Assembly: GCF_024708915.1 (NCBI RefSeq)
Contig: NZ_JANJXQ010000114.1
Span: 1 to 17,588, forward strand
Direction of reading: 5' to 3'
Length of the DNA: 17,588 nt
DNA from: Thiobacillus sp.
Lineage (GTDB): Bacteria; Pseudomonadota; Gammaproteobacteria; Burkholderiales; Thiobacillaceae
Shown: piece by piece, positions 7,057-13,999 of the stretch
Numbering within the stretch: position 1 is the first letter of the stretch
Layout of the letters: every line of letters begins with the position of its first letter
The notes under the pieces: model-generated
The model's database searches: none
Told to the model about the DNA's origin: nothing
Seen by the model: the letters and a program-made list of their open reading frames with translations, nothing else
Made by a program: the position numbers and the translations under genes

Positions 7057-7953
7057 TCAAACGGGTATTCGAAAATAGTGGTCGGCCAGCATGATCGCGA
7101 ATAACGCGCTCAGATACCAGATGGAATAACGGAAAGTTTCTTTCGCCAGGGCGTCACTGTATTGGCGGTAGAGCCGCCAACCGTACTGGATGAAGCGGAC
7201 TCCCAGCAACACCGCACCAAGCAGATAAATCCAGCCACCCATGCCGGTTCCGACCGGCAGCATGGTGACGGCAAACAGCAGCAGGGTGTAAAGCAGCACA
7301 TGCAGGCGGGTATAGGCTTCGCCGTGCGTCACCGGCAGCATCGGCAGTCCGGCCTTGGCGTACTCCTCGCGCCGGTAGAGCGCCAACGCCCAGAAATGCG
7401 GCGGTGTCCAGGCAAAAATGATCAGAAACAGCAGCAAGGCATCATGGTGGATTTCACCGGTGGCCGCCGCCCAACCAAGCACTGGCGGCATGGCGCCGGA
7501 AGCCCCGCCGATCACGATGTTCTGCGGTGTGGCCGGTTTCAGCACGACGGTATAAATGACCGCATAGCCGACAAAGGTGGCCAGCGTGAGCCACATGGTA
7601 AGCGGATTGACAAAAACGTTCAGCAGGTAGAGCCCGGCGCCTCCCACCACACCGGCAAACACCAGTGTCTGCGTGCGGGTGAGCTCGCCGCGGGGCAGCG
7701 GGCGCGCGCGCGTGCGCGCCATGACGGCGTCGATTTTCTGCTCGATCAGGCAATTGAACGCCGCCGCCGCGCCTGCCACCAGCGCGATTCCCAGCGTCCC
7801 CGCCCACAGCGTATGCCAGCCCGGCCAGCCCGGCACGGCGAGAAACATGCCGATCACCGCCGTGAACACGACCAGGCTGACCACCCGCAGCTTGCATAGC
7901 GCCAGAAACTGCTGGCAGCGGCAAGCCGTGCCCTGGATCGTCAAGGATTCCAT
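7057..7953 (-). CDS. ctaB: CtaB, heme O synthase (protoheme IX farnesyltransferase)
   Basis: CtaB is a UbiA-family membrane prenyltransferase that attaches a farnesyl group to heme B to give heme O, the precursor of heme A. The 298 residues have about nine hydrophobic helices. The first acidic motif is [20 protein letters not shown] (67-86), in which N67, E71 and D75 replace the more common N-x3-D-x3-D. The second region is [20 protein letters not shown], followed by the loop [21 protein letters not shown]. The ATG at 7953 is chosen over a GTG two codons earlier because AGGAGG sits five bases ahead of it. It ends the SURF1, Sco-like, ctaA, ctaB operon. No convincing terminator follows, so read-through into rrf2 is possible. 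Confidence 0.97.
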   Translation of the reverse strand: MESLTIQGTACRCQQFLALCKLRVVSLVVFTAVIGMFLAVPGWPGWHTLWAGTLGIALVAGAAAAFNCLIEQKIDAVMARTRARPLPRGELTRTQTLVFAGVVGGAGLYLLNVFVNPLTMWLTLATFVGYAVIYTVVLKPATPQNIVIGGASGAMPPVLGWAAATGEIHHDALLLFLIIFAWTPPHFWALALYRREEYAKAGLPMLPVTHGEAYTRLHVLLYTLLLFAVTMLPVGTGMGGWIYLLGAVLLGVRFIQYGWRLYRQYSDALAKETFRYSIWYLSALFAIMLADHYFRIPV

Positions 7954-7955
7954 AC

Positions 7956-8939
7956 TCACCTCCTGCGCACCCGATAGTTCAGAGCCACCAGGCTGACCAG
8001 CAACAACGCTGCACCGGCATTATGGGAAACCGCTATCGCCAACGGCAGACCGAGCAGGACATTGGCGATGCCCAGCGCAACCTGCAACGCCAGCAGCCCC
8101 GCCACGGCCACCCCCATGCCGGCGTAACCCGGGGTGCGCAGCAAGCGCAGCACCAGCCAGCCCAGATACGCTACCACGATCAAGGCCATGGTCCGGTGCA
8201 CCCAATGGATGGCCGTCAGCGCCGTCAGCGGCAGCAGTTCACCGGAAGCGGTTTCGCCCAGTTCGCGGTGCAGCGTGAACGCATGCTCGAAGTCCATCGG
8301 CGGCATCCACATTCCCTGGCACAGGGGATAATCGGTGCACGCCAGCGCTGCATAGTTGGTGCTCACCCAGCCTCCCAGCGCAATCTGTATTACCACCAGG
8401 GCCAGGCCGAACGCTGCGCTGGCACGCAAATGGTCGACCCGTGCAAAATAGGCATGACTGAAGCGGCTGCGTTCGCGCAGCCACAGCCACACCAGCAGCG
8501 AAAGCGTGGCCATGCCCCCCAGCAGATGCGCGCTGACGATCAGCGGCTTGAGCAACAGGGTGACCGTCCACATCCCCAGCAACGCCTGAAATACGATCAG
8601 CGCCAGCAATGCCGCAGGCAGGGCGGGGCCGCCGTTCGTCTCGCGTCGCCCGCGCCAGGCCAGCACGGCAATGGCCAGAACCAGCAGCCCCAGCGTGCCG
8701 GCAAAGTAGCGATGCGCCATTTCCTTCCACGCCTTGGCGTGCGAGACCGGGCCATCAGGGCGCACGGTGAGCTCGGCGTTGATCGCATCAACCGCATGAT
8801 GCGGCGTCAGCTTGCCATAGCAGCCGGGCCAGTCGGGGCAGCCCAGGCCGGCATCGGAAAGGCGCACGTAGGCCCCCAGGCTCACGACCCCGAATGCGAG
8901 GATCAGCGCGGCCAGAATGAAGTTGCGGTATGTCGCCAT
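7956..8939 (-). CDS. ctaA: CtaA, heme A synthase (COX15 family)
   Basis: CtaA oxidises the C8 methyl of heme O to a formyl group, producing heme A for the aa3 oxidase. The 327-residue protein has eight predicted membrane helices. Candidate heme ligands are H76 (EMAHRYFAG), H138 (SAHLLGG), H248 (HWVHRTMA) and H306 (VSHNAGA). Two extracytoplasmic cysteine pairs are present, CPDWPGC (C34, C40) and CTDYPLC (C201, C207). These match the family pattern of an internally duplicated four-helix unit. It starts 15 bases after the Sco-like gene, and its stop overlaps the ctaB ribosome site, so heme O and heme A synthesis are co-expressed. Its ribosome-binding sequence is weak. Confidence 0.97.
   Translation of the reverse strand: MATYRNFILAALILAFGVVSLGAYVRLSDAGLGCPDWPGCYGKLTPHHAVDAINAELTVRPDGPVSHAKAWKEMAHRYFAGTLGLLVLAIAVLAWRGRRETNGGPALPAALLALIVFQALLGMWTVTLLLKPLIVSAHLLGGMATLSLLVWLWLRERSRFSHAYFARVDHLRASAAFGLALVVIQIALGGWVSTNYAALACTDYPLCQGMWMPPMDFEHAFTLHRELGETASGELLPLTALTAIHWVHRTMALIVVAYLGWLVLRLLRTPGYAGMGVAVAGLLALQVALGIANVLLGLPLAIAVSHNAGAALLLVSLVALNYRVRRR
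7959..7964 (-). promoter_or_regulatory. ctaB: Ribosome-binding site that fixes the ctaB start
   Basis: AGGAGG on the minus strand, five bases before the ATG at 7953 and directly abutting the ctaA stop region. It favours the ATG over the GTG at 7959, which overlaps the site itself. Confidence 0.75.
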
Positions 8940-8954
8940 GGTCAGTTGCCCGAA

Positions 8955-9518
8955 TCAGCCTATCTGTGAAGCCTTGAGCAGGAGCCTGAGATCTTTCATC
9001 ATGCGCTTGGCATCGACCCGGGCAGGAAAGCGCAACATCAGGTTGCCCAGCGGGTCGACCAGATAGATATGCTCGGTCCGATCCCGCACGGCAGGAAACT
9101 GGGCGACAAAGGCCACGTTTTCCGGCCGCCACACATGCAAACCGGGATGCGCCTGCAACAGCGTCGCCTCGGGCGCCCCGCTGCCGGTCAGCACCCACAG
9201 CCGTTCCACCCGGGTCTGCTCCTTGCCCTGCGCGATCCGCGTCTGCCGCATGAGATACAACTGCGCTGCACACGCGGCGTCGCAGTTCGACGCGCCTACA
9301 TGCACCATCACCCATTTGCCGCGCAGGGTGTCCAGATTGAAGGGCCTGCCATCGAGTGCCGTCCCCGCCGTCTGCTGCAGGGGCGCGACTTCAAGCAGAT
9401 CTCCGTAATTGGTGTGGCCCGCCGGACGCCAGCCGAAGTACGCCAGATAGGCGACGGCCACCGGCAGCGCGAATACGCCGATCAACAACAGGAATTTACT
9501 GCGCTGGGTCAATTGCAT
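8955..9518 (-). CDS. Sco-like thioredoxin-fold membrane protein of the oxidase assembly operon
   Basis: A 187-residue protein with an N-terminal membrane anchor (about 9-28), then a thioredoxin-like domain. GRPFNLDTLRGKWVMVHVG leads into a C-x3-C motif (C79, C83 in SNCDAACAAQ), and later there is RTEHIYLVDPLGN (H150, D155). The layout resembles Sco proteins, but the canonical Sco histidine, eight residues before the DP, is an arginine here; a histidine occurs five residues before instead. It lies seven bases after SURF1 and 15 before ctaA, so a role in aa3 oxidase assembly, such as CuA thiol reduction, is likely. Similar genes occupy this position in other betaproteobacteria, from memory. Copper binding is uncertain. 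Confidence 0.8.
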   Translation of the reverse strand: MQLTQRSKFLLLIGVFALPVAVAYLAYFGWRPAGHTNYGDLLEVAPLQQTAGTALDGRPFNLDTLRGKWVMVHVGASNCDAACAAQLYLMRQTRIAQGKEQTRVERLWVLTGSGAPEATLLQAHPGLHVWRPENVAFVAQFPAVRDRTEHIYLVDPLGNLMLRFPARVDAKRMMKDLRLLLKASQIG

Positions 9519-9525
9519 GGGCTGG

Positions 9526-10287
9526 CTAACTTGTCTTTCGGGACGTGGAATTCACGTCGCCGTCATGCTGACGTTTCACATTCATCACCAGCCACAAAAC
9601 CGCCAGCGTCGTTGCCAGACTGTACCACTGGAAGGCATAGCCGACATGCATGCTGACCCCGCTATCGGGGCGCGGCCAGCTGCGCTGCAAGCCGTCGTTC
9701 TGCGCACTGGTCTGCAGCAGCAGGAGCGGCTGCAGCGTCAGCCCGCTGGCGCGTGCATAACGCGCAAAGTCGAGGTTCTGCCAGACCCGTCCTTGTGGCG
9801 TGGCATGCGCCAGTTCGACATAGCGGGTATGCGGGTCGACCGCCATGCCTTCCAGCTTTATCCGGCCCGCGGGCACCAGTGGCGACGGAATCTGCTTACG
9901 GCTGCGCCCCGCCGCCACCCAGCCGCGATTGACCAGAATGGCGGTTGTGCTGCCGTCGATTCTGAGCGGCGTCAGCACGTGGTAACCCGCGACGCCGTTC
10001 CTCACCCGGTTGTCGAGCAGGATGGTATGCGCATCGTCGAATAGGCCCTGCACTTCCAGCTTGCGGTACAGCGCGCTGTCGCGGTCGAGCAGCGCGCCGC
10101 CGACGTGGATGGGGGGTTCGCGCAGCGCCGCGTCGTAACGCGCCTGCAGGAGGCGTTTGGTTTCGGCGCGTCCGCTCTGCCAGTTGCCGAGCGCCAGCGT
10201 CAATGCAAAGAAAAACAGCGTGGCCAGGGTGGGCCACAAAGTCGGGGCGAACTGCCACGATCCGATACGCAGTTTCAGCAAGTGCAT
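9526..10287 (-). CDS. SURF1-family oxidase assembly protein
   Basis: SURF1 (Shy1) proteins assist heme A insertion into subunit I of aa3 oxidases. The 253-residue protein has two terminal membrane helices (about 15-34 and 213-235) flanking a periplasmic domain, the normal topology. Signature segments are LGNWQSGR after the first helix, LLDNRVRNGVAGYHVLTPL, VNRGWV, VWQNLD and RPDSGVSMHVGYAFQWYSLA. It begins the assembly operon continuing through the Sco-like gene, ctaA and ctaB. A gap of only 48 bases separates it from the divergent DUF2909 gene; I see no good promoter hexamers there. The C-terminal tail after the last helix is charged (KRQHDGDVNSTSRKTS). Confidence 0.95.
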   Translation of the reverse strand: MHLLKLRIGSWQFAPTLWPTLATLFFFALTLALGNWQSGRAETKRLLQARYDAALREPPIHVGGALLDRDSALYRKLEVQGLFDDAHTILLDNRVRNGVAGYHVLTPLRIDGSTTAILVNRGWVAAGRSRKQIPSPLVPAGRIKLEGMAVDPHTRYVELAHATPQGRVWQNLDFARYARASGLTLQPLLLLQTSAQNDGLQRSWPRPDSGVSMHVGYAFQWYSLATTLAVLWLVMNVKRQHDGDVNSTSRKTS

Positions 10288-10335
10288 GGGCGGAGCAATG
10301 CAGTTAGACTAGGATTTTGCCGAGCCGCCTTTTTC

Positions 10336-10536
10336 ATGCGCATCATTGCCCTGCTTTTCATTGTCTTCATCCTGGCCAGCCTTGCCAGCGCGCTCTACTA
10401 CCTCGTCAAGGACAAGGGGCAGTCCGACCGCACCGTCAAAATGCTCACCGTGCGCGTTGCGCTCTCGCTCATCCTGTTTCTCTTGCTGATGGGCGGATAT
10501 TACTTCGGCGTCATCCCGCAAAGCGGACTGCGCTGA
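10336..10536 (+). CDS. DUF2909-type twin-helix small membrane protein
   Basis: A 66-residue protein with two hydrophobic helices (about 2-23 and 39-60) joined by the charged loop VKDKGQSDRTVKMLTVRV. It resembles the DUF2909 'twin transmembrane' family commonly found beside cta genes in betaproteobacteria. Function is unknown; proximity suggests an oxidase-related role. It is the only clear plus-strand gene in the window, divergent from SURF1 and convergent with ctaE. No Shine-Dalgarno sequence is evident ahead of the ATG, which is preceded by TTTTTC. A perfect terminator follows 12-14 bases after the stop. Confidence 0.85.
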   Translation: MRIIALLFIVFILASLASALYYLVKDKGQSDRTVKMLTVRVALSLILFLLLMGGYYFGVIPQSGLR

Positions 10537-10548
10537 TCCGATGCCTCG

Positions 10549-10579
10549 ATAAAAAGCCGCATGTCAGGCGGCTTTTTAT
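10549..10579. terminator. Bidirectional terminator between DUF2909 gene and ctaE
   Basis: A perfect 10-bp inverted repeat, AAAAAGCCGC (10551-10560) and GCGGCTTTTT (10568-10577), with a 7-base loop; two flanking A-T pairs extend it to 12 bp. T-runs on both strands fit termination of the plus-strand DUF2909 gene and of the minus-strand ctaC-ctaE operon, whose last stop is at 10632. Confidence 0.88.
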
Positions 10580-10631
10580 TCGATTCGAGCGCCGCGGCCA
10601 GGGCGGTTTGCCGGTTTGCTTCCCGGACGAT

Positions 10632-11498
10632 TCAGATCATCCAGTAAACCAGAATGAACAGCAGCACCCACACCACATCGACAAAGTGCCAGTACCACGA
10701 TACCGCCTCGAACGCGAAGTGGTGGCCCGGCGTGAAATGGCCGGCGATCGAACGCAGCAGCATGACGATCAGCATCGTCGTTCCCACCAGAACGTGAAAG
10801 CCATGGAAGCCGGTCAGCATGAAGAAGGTGGCACCGTAGACGCCGGCGCCGAGGGTCAACCCCAATTCGGTGTAGGCATGGTGGTATTCATAGACCTGCA
10901 GGCCGAGGAAGGTCGCGCCGAGCGCGACGGTCAGCGCGAGCCCCACGATCAGCTGGGTGCGGTTGTTTTTTTTCAACCCCCAGTGAGCCCAGGTCACGGT
11001 CACGCCGGAGCTCAGCAGCAACAGGGTATTGATGGCCGGAATCCCCCAGGCGCCCATCGGGGTGAACCTGAACCCGTCGGCCGTCAGCCCCGGCCCCGCG
11101 GTAGGCCAGGCGGACTGGAATGCCGGCCACAATTGCTGCATGGTGTCGCCCTCGCCGAGCCAGGGTACCGACAGCACGCGGGCGTAGAACAATGCGCCAA
11201 AAAAAGCAGCGAAGAACATCACCTCGGAAAAGATGAACCAGCTCATCGACCAGCGGTACGAGGAGTCGACCTGCTTGTTGTAGCGGCCTGCCTCGCTGTC
11301 GCGGATGACTTCGCCGAACCAGCCGAACATCATGAACAGCAGGATCGCCGTACCGGCCAGCAGCACCCAGCCGCCGTGGTCGATCTCGCGCATGGTCATG
11401 ACGCCGCCCACGGCCATCAACAGCAGCGCGACCGAGCCGACGATCGGCCACAGCGAAGGTTGCGGCAGATAATATTTATCGGTTTGTGCCAGGCCCAT
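10632..11498 (-). CDS. ctaE: CtaE, subunit III of aa3-type oxidase
   Basis: Subunit III stabilises the catalytic core and supports sustained proton uptake. The 288-residue protein has seven predicted membrane helices and typical motifs: YYLPQPSLWPIVGS near the N-terminus, RWSMSWFIFSEVMFFAAFF with the conserved glutamate, LLLLSSGVTVTWAHWGL, VYEYHHAY, FFMLTGFHGFHVLVGT and WYWHFVDVVWVLLF at the C-terminus. An AAGGGG sequence six bases ahead of the ATG supports the start. It is 30 bases downstream of the DUF2970 gene and is the last gene of the ctaC operon. Confidence 0.98.
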   Translation of the reverse strand: MGLAQTDKYYLPQPSLWPIVGSVALLLMAVGGVMTMREIDHGGWVLLAGTAILLFMMFGWFGEVIRDSEAGRYNKQVDSSYRWSMSWFIFSEVMFFAAFFGALFYARVLSVPWLGEGDTMQQLWPAFQSAWPTAGPGLTADGFRFTPMGAWGIPAINTLLLLSSGVTVTWAHWGLKKNNRTQLIVGLALTVALGATFLGLQVYEYHHAYTELGLTLGAGVYGATFFMLTGFHGFHVLVGTTMLIVMLLRSIAGHFTPGHHFAFEAVSWYWHFVDVVWVLLFILVYWMI

Positions 11499-11528
11499 GT
11501 CGTCCCCTTTTCCCTGTCGGTTGATCGT

Positions 11529-11726
11529 TCATTTCACGAACTGCACTATCAGATAAACCACCAGCAACAGCATCAACACGAACACGAGACCACCAGCCAG
11601 TCCTGCGACGACGATCTGCGCCGGGCTCAGGTTTTGCGCATCGGCGTCGTAATCGCGCCGCTTGCGTACGCCGAAGAAACTCCAGAATACGGCGAGCGCG
11701 GCCTTGAGATGCCCCCGGTCAGCCAT
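11529..11726 (-). CDS. DUF2970 small membrane protein
   Basis: A 65-residue protein: a basic segment FWSFFGVRKRRDYDADAQ, then a single C-terminal membrane helix (about 38-63). The pattern matches DUF2970, a family found between ctaG and ctaE in betaproteobacteria; the role is unknown. Its start overlaps the end of ctaG by eight bases, so it is translated as part of the cta operon. Identification relies on the FWSFFGVR segment and the gene order. Confidence 0.87.
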   Translation of the reverse strand: MADRGHLKAALAVFWSFFGVRKRRDYDADAQNLSPAQIVVAGLAGGLVFVLMLLLVVYLIVQFVK

Positions 11727-12273
11727 CCGGCGCCGCTCCCCGCCGACCCGTTGCCTGCGCCTGTGCGCCGGTGTCGAAGAAGGTGTACGACAGCGTCACG
11801 GTATGCACTTCTCTATCCATCGCCGGGTCCAGCACGAACAGCACTGGCATCCTGCGGCGCTCGCCTGCCGCCAGGGTTTGCGGGGTGAAGCAGAAGCACT
11901 CGATTTTCTTGAAGAATGCGGCCGCCCGCGCCGGGCCGTAGCTCGGAACGGCCTGTCCCACGATCGCCTGATTGCTGTTGTTGATCACTTCGTATTCCAC
12001 CTGCACCAGTTGGCCCGGATGCACCCTGAGGCTGCGCTGCATGGGTTTGAACTGCCACGGCAAAGCGGTATTGGTATTGGCGTCGAATTCCAGCGTCACC
12101 CAGCGGCGGGTATCGACCTGGGTGTTCCTTGCCAGGCTTTGCACGTCTCCCGAATTGATGCCGGTGACCTCGCAAATCTTGTAATAGAACGGCACCAGGG
12201 CAAAGCCGAATCCGAACATGCCCAGCGTCGCCACCACGAGCTTGGTCAGGGTTCTGGCGTTGCCCATGGCCAT
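11719..12273 (-). CDS. ctaG: CtaG (Cox11), CuB copper-insertion protein
   Basis: Cox11/CtaG delivers copper to the CuB site of subunit I. The 184-residue protein has one N-terminal membrane helix (about 10-30) followed by an Ig-like periplasmic domain. It carries the signature YYKICEVTGINSG after the helix, the copper-binding pair C126 and C128 in ECFCFTPQTL, and PVLFVLDPAMDRE followed by VTLSYTFFD near the end. C34 (YKICEVTG) is the third conserved cysteine. The first ATG is used; a second ATG two codons later is possible. It starts three bases after the small assembly peptide gene and overlaps DUF2970. Confidence 0.97.
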   Translation of the reverse strand: MAMGNARTLTKLVVATLGMFGFGFALVPFYYKICEVTGINSGDVQSLARNTQVDTRRWVTLEFDANTNTALPWQFKPMQRSLRVHPGQLVQVEYEVINNSNQAIVGQAVPSYGPARAAAFFKKIECFCFTPQTLAAGERRRMPVLFVLDPAMDREVHTVTLSYTFFDTGAQAQATGRRGAAPDG

Positions 12274-12276
12274 GCC

Positions 12277-12378
12277 CTATTTCAGCCCGCTGTACAAAGT
12301 GAACAGGAACAGGCCGAGTGCGAGCGCCGCCAGAATGGCTGCCGTACGGTATTTGCCGTTGCGTTTGTCCGTCGTCAT
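12277..12378 (-). CDS. Cytochrome oxidase small assembly peptide (about 33 residues)
   Basis: A tiny frame reading MTTDKRNGKYRTAAI, then a hydrophobic helix ILAALALGLFLFTLYSGLK and stop. It fills the gap between ctaD and ctaG exactly, with three bases left before ctaG. I recall very small peptides of this type annotated as oxidase small assembly proteins in betaproteobacteria. An in-frame upstream ATG at 12399 overlaps the ctaD stop as ATGA and would give 40 residues (extra MSGGTAG); GGAGG lies between the two starts and would serve the shorter form with a 10-base spacing. The basic N-terminus and single helix suggest an inner-membrane protein with its N-terminus inside. Confidence 0.75.
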   Translation of the reverse strand: MTTDKRNGKYRTAAILAALALGLFLFTLYSGLK

Positions 12379-12395
12379 GCCTGCCGTGCCTCCGC

Positions 12396-13976
12396 TCATT
12401 TCACCGCCGGCGCGGTTTCAAAGGTGTGATAGGGAGCGGGCGACGGCACCGTCCACTCCAGGCCTTCAGCGCCCTCCCACACCCGGGCGGGCGCCCTGGC
12501 GCCGCCCTTGATCGACTTCAGAATTACCGCCAGAAAAATCAGCTGGCTGAACCCGAAAATGAAGGCGCCCAGCGTTGCGATCTGGTTGAAATCGGTGAAC
12601 TGCAGCGCGTAGTCGGGAATCCGGCGCGGCATTCCGGCCAGCCCCAGAAAATGCATCGGAAAGAACACGATGTTCATGCCGATGACCGACAGCCAGAAGT
12701 GCCATTTACCCAAGGTCTCGTCGTACATGTGGCCGGTCCACTTCGGCAGCCAGAAATAGATTCCGGCAAAAATCGAGAACAGCGCCCCCGACACCAGCAC
12801 GTAGTGGAAGTGCGCGACGACGTAATAAGTGTCCTGCAGCTGGATGTCGACCGGCGCGATCGCCAGCACCAGTCCGGAGAACCCTCCGATGGTGAACAGG
12901 CAGACGAAGGCGATGGCGAACAGCATCGGCGTTTCGAAGGTCAGCGAGCCCTTCCACATCGTGGCCACCCAGTTGAACACCTTCACCCCGGTGGGCACCG
13001 CGATCAGCATGGTCGACAGCATGAAGAACAGCTGCGCCGCCACCGGCATGCCGACGGCGAACATGTGGTGCGCCCAGACGGTGAACGACAGGATCGCGAT
13101 CGACGCGGTGGCGTAGACCATCGAGGCATAGCCGAACAATGGCTTGCGGGAGAAGGTCGGAATGATCTGCGAAACGATGCCGAAAGCCGGCAGGATCAGG
13201 ATGTACACCTCGGGATGCCCGAAGAACCAGAAAATATGCTGGAACATCACCGGGTCGCCGCCGCCCGCCGCGTTGAAGAAGTGGGTGCCGAAGTTGCGGT
13301 CGGTGAGCAGCATGGTCACCGCACCCGCCAGCACCGGCATGGTGGCGATCAGCAGATAGGCGGTGATCAGCCAGGTCCACACGAACAGCGGCATCTTCAT
13401 CAGCGTGATCCCGGGTGCGCGCATGTTGAGGATGGTGGTGATGATGTTGATCGACCCCATGATCGACGACAGACCCATGATGTGCACCGCGAGGATCGTC
13501 AGGTCATACGAAATCCCGCCCTGGATGAACAGCGGCGGATACATCGTCCAGCCCCCCGCGACCGCGCCGCCCGGCAGCAGGAACGAGGACATCAGCAGGA
13601 TGCCCGCCACCGGCAGCAGCCAGAAACTCCAGTTGTTCATGCGCGGAAATGCCATGTCCGGCGCACCCAGCATCAGCGGCACCTGCCAGTTCGCAAACCC
13701 GGTAAAGGCCGGCATGATGACGCCGAAAATCATGATCAGGCCGTGCATCGTGGTGAGCTGATTGAAAAAATCCGGCTGCACCAGCTGCATGCCGGGCTGG
13801 AAGAGTTCGGCGCGGATCAGCAATGCCATCGACCCGGCGGTAAACAGCATGATGAGCGAAAACCACAGGTAGAGCGTACCGATGTCCTTGTGGTTGGTGG
13901 TGGTCAGCCAGCGCATGACGCCGCTGGGGCGCGCGTGGTGTCCGTGGGCGTCGTGGGCGTGGGCTGCGTCAGACAT
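12396..13976 (-). CDS. ctaD: CtaD, catalytic subunit I of aa3-type oxidase
   Basis: CtaD carries heme a and the heme a3-CuB oxygen-reducing centre. The 526-residue protein has 12 predicted helices. Ligands visible are H78 (TMHGLIMIFG, heme a), H254 with E256 and Y258 (FFGHPEVYILILP, CuB and cross-linked tyrosine), H303 and H304 (WAHHMFAVG, CuB), H389 (heme a3) and H391 (heme a) in VVAHFHYVLV. The glutamate in GHPEVY and K278 in SRKPLFGY indicate an A1-type proton pump with D and K channels. The N-terminus is histidine-rich (HAHDAHGHH). The ATG at 13976 is chosen: AGGAG lies nine bases ahead and the 39-residue upstream extension is arginine-rich and runs into ctaC. Confidence 0.99.
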   Translation of the reverse strand: MSDAAHAHDAHGHHARPSGVMRWLTTTNHKDIGTLYLWFSLIMLFTAGSMALLIRAELFQPGMQLVQPDFFNQLTTMHGLIMIFGVIMPAFTGFANWQVPLMLGAPDMAFPRMNNWSFWLLPVAGILLMSSFLLPGGAVAGGWTMYPPLFIQGGISYDLTILAVHIMGLSSIMGSINIITTILNMRAPGITLMKMPLFVWTWLITAYLLIATMPVLAGAVTMLLTDRNFGTHFFNAAGGGDPVMFQHIFWFFGHPEVYILILPAFGIVSQIIPTFSRKPLFGYASMVYATASIAILSFTVWAHHMFAVGMPVAAQLFFMLSTMLIAVPTGVKVFNWVATMWKGSLTFETPMLFAIAFVCLFTIGGFSGLVLAIAPVDIQLQDTYYVVAHFHYVLVSGALFSIFAGIYFWLPKWTGHMYDETLGKWHFWLSVIGMNIVFFPMHFLGLAGMPRRIPDYALQFTDFNQIATLGAFIFGFSQLIFLAVILKSIKGGARAPARVWEGAEGLEWTVPSPAPYHTFETAPAVK

Positions 13977-13999
13977 GGCTGGGCTCTCCTCTCGATTGT

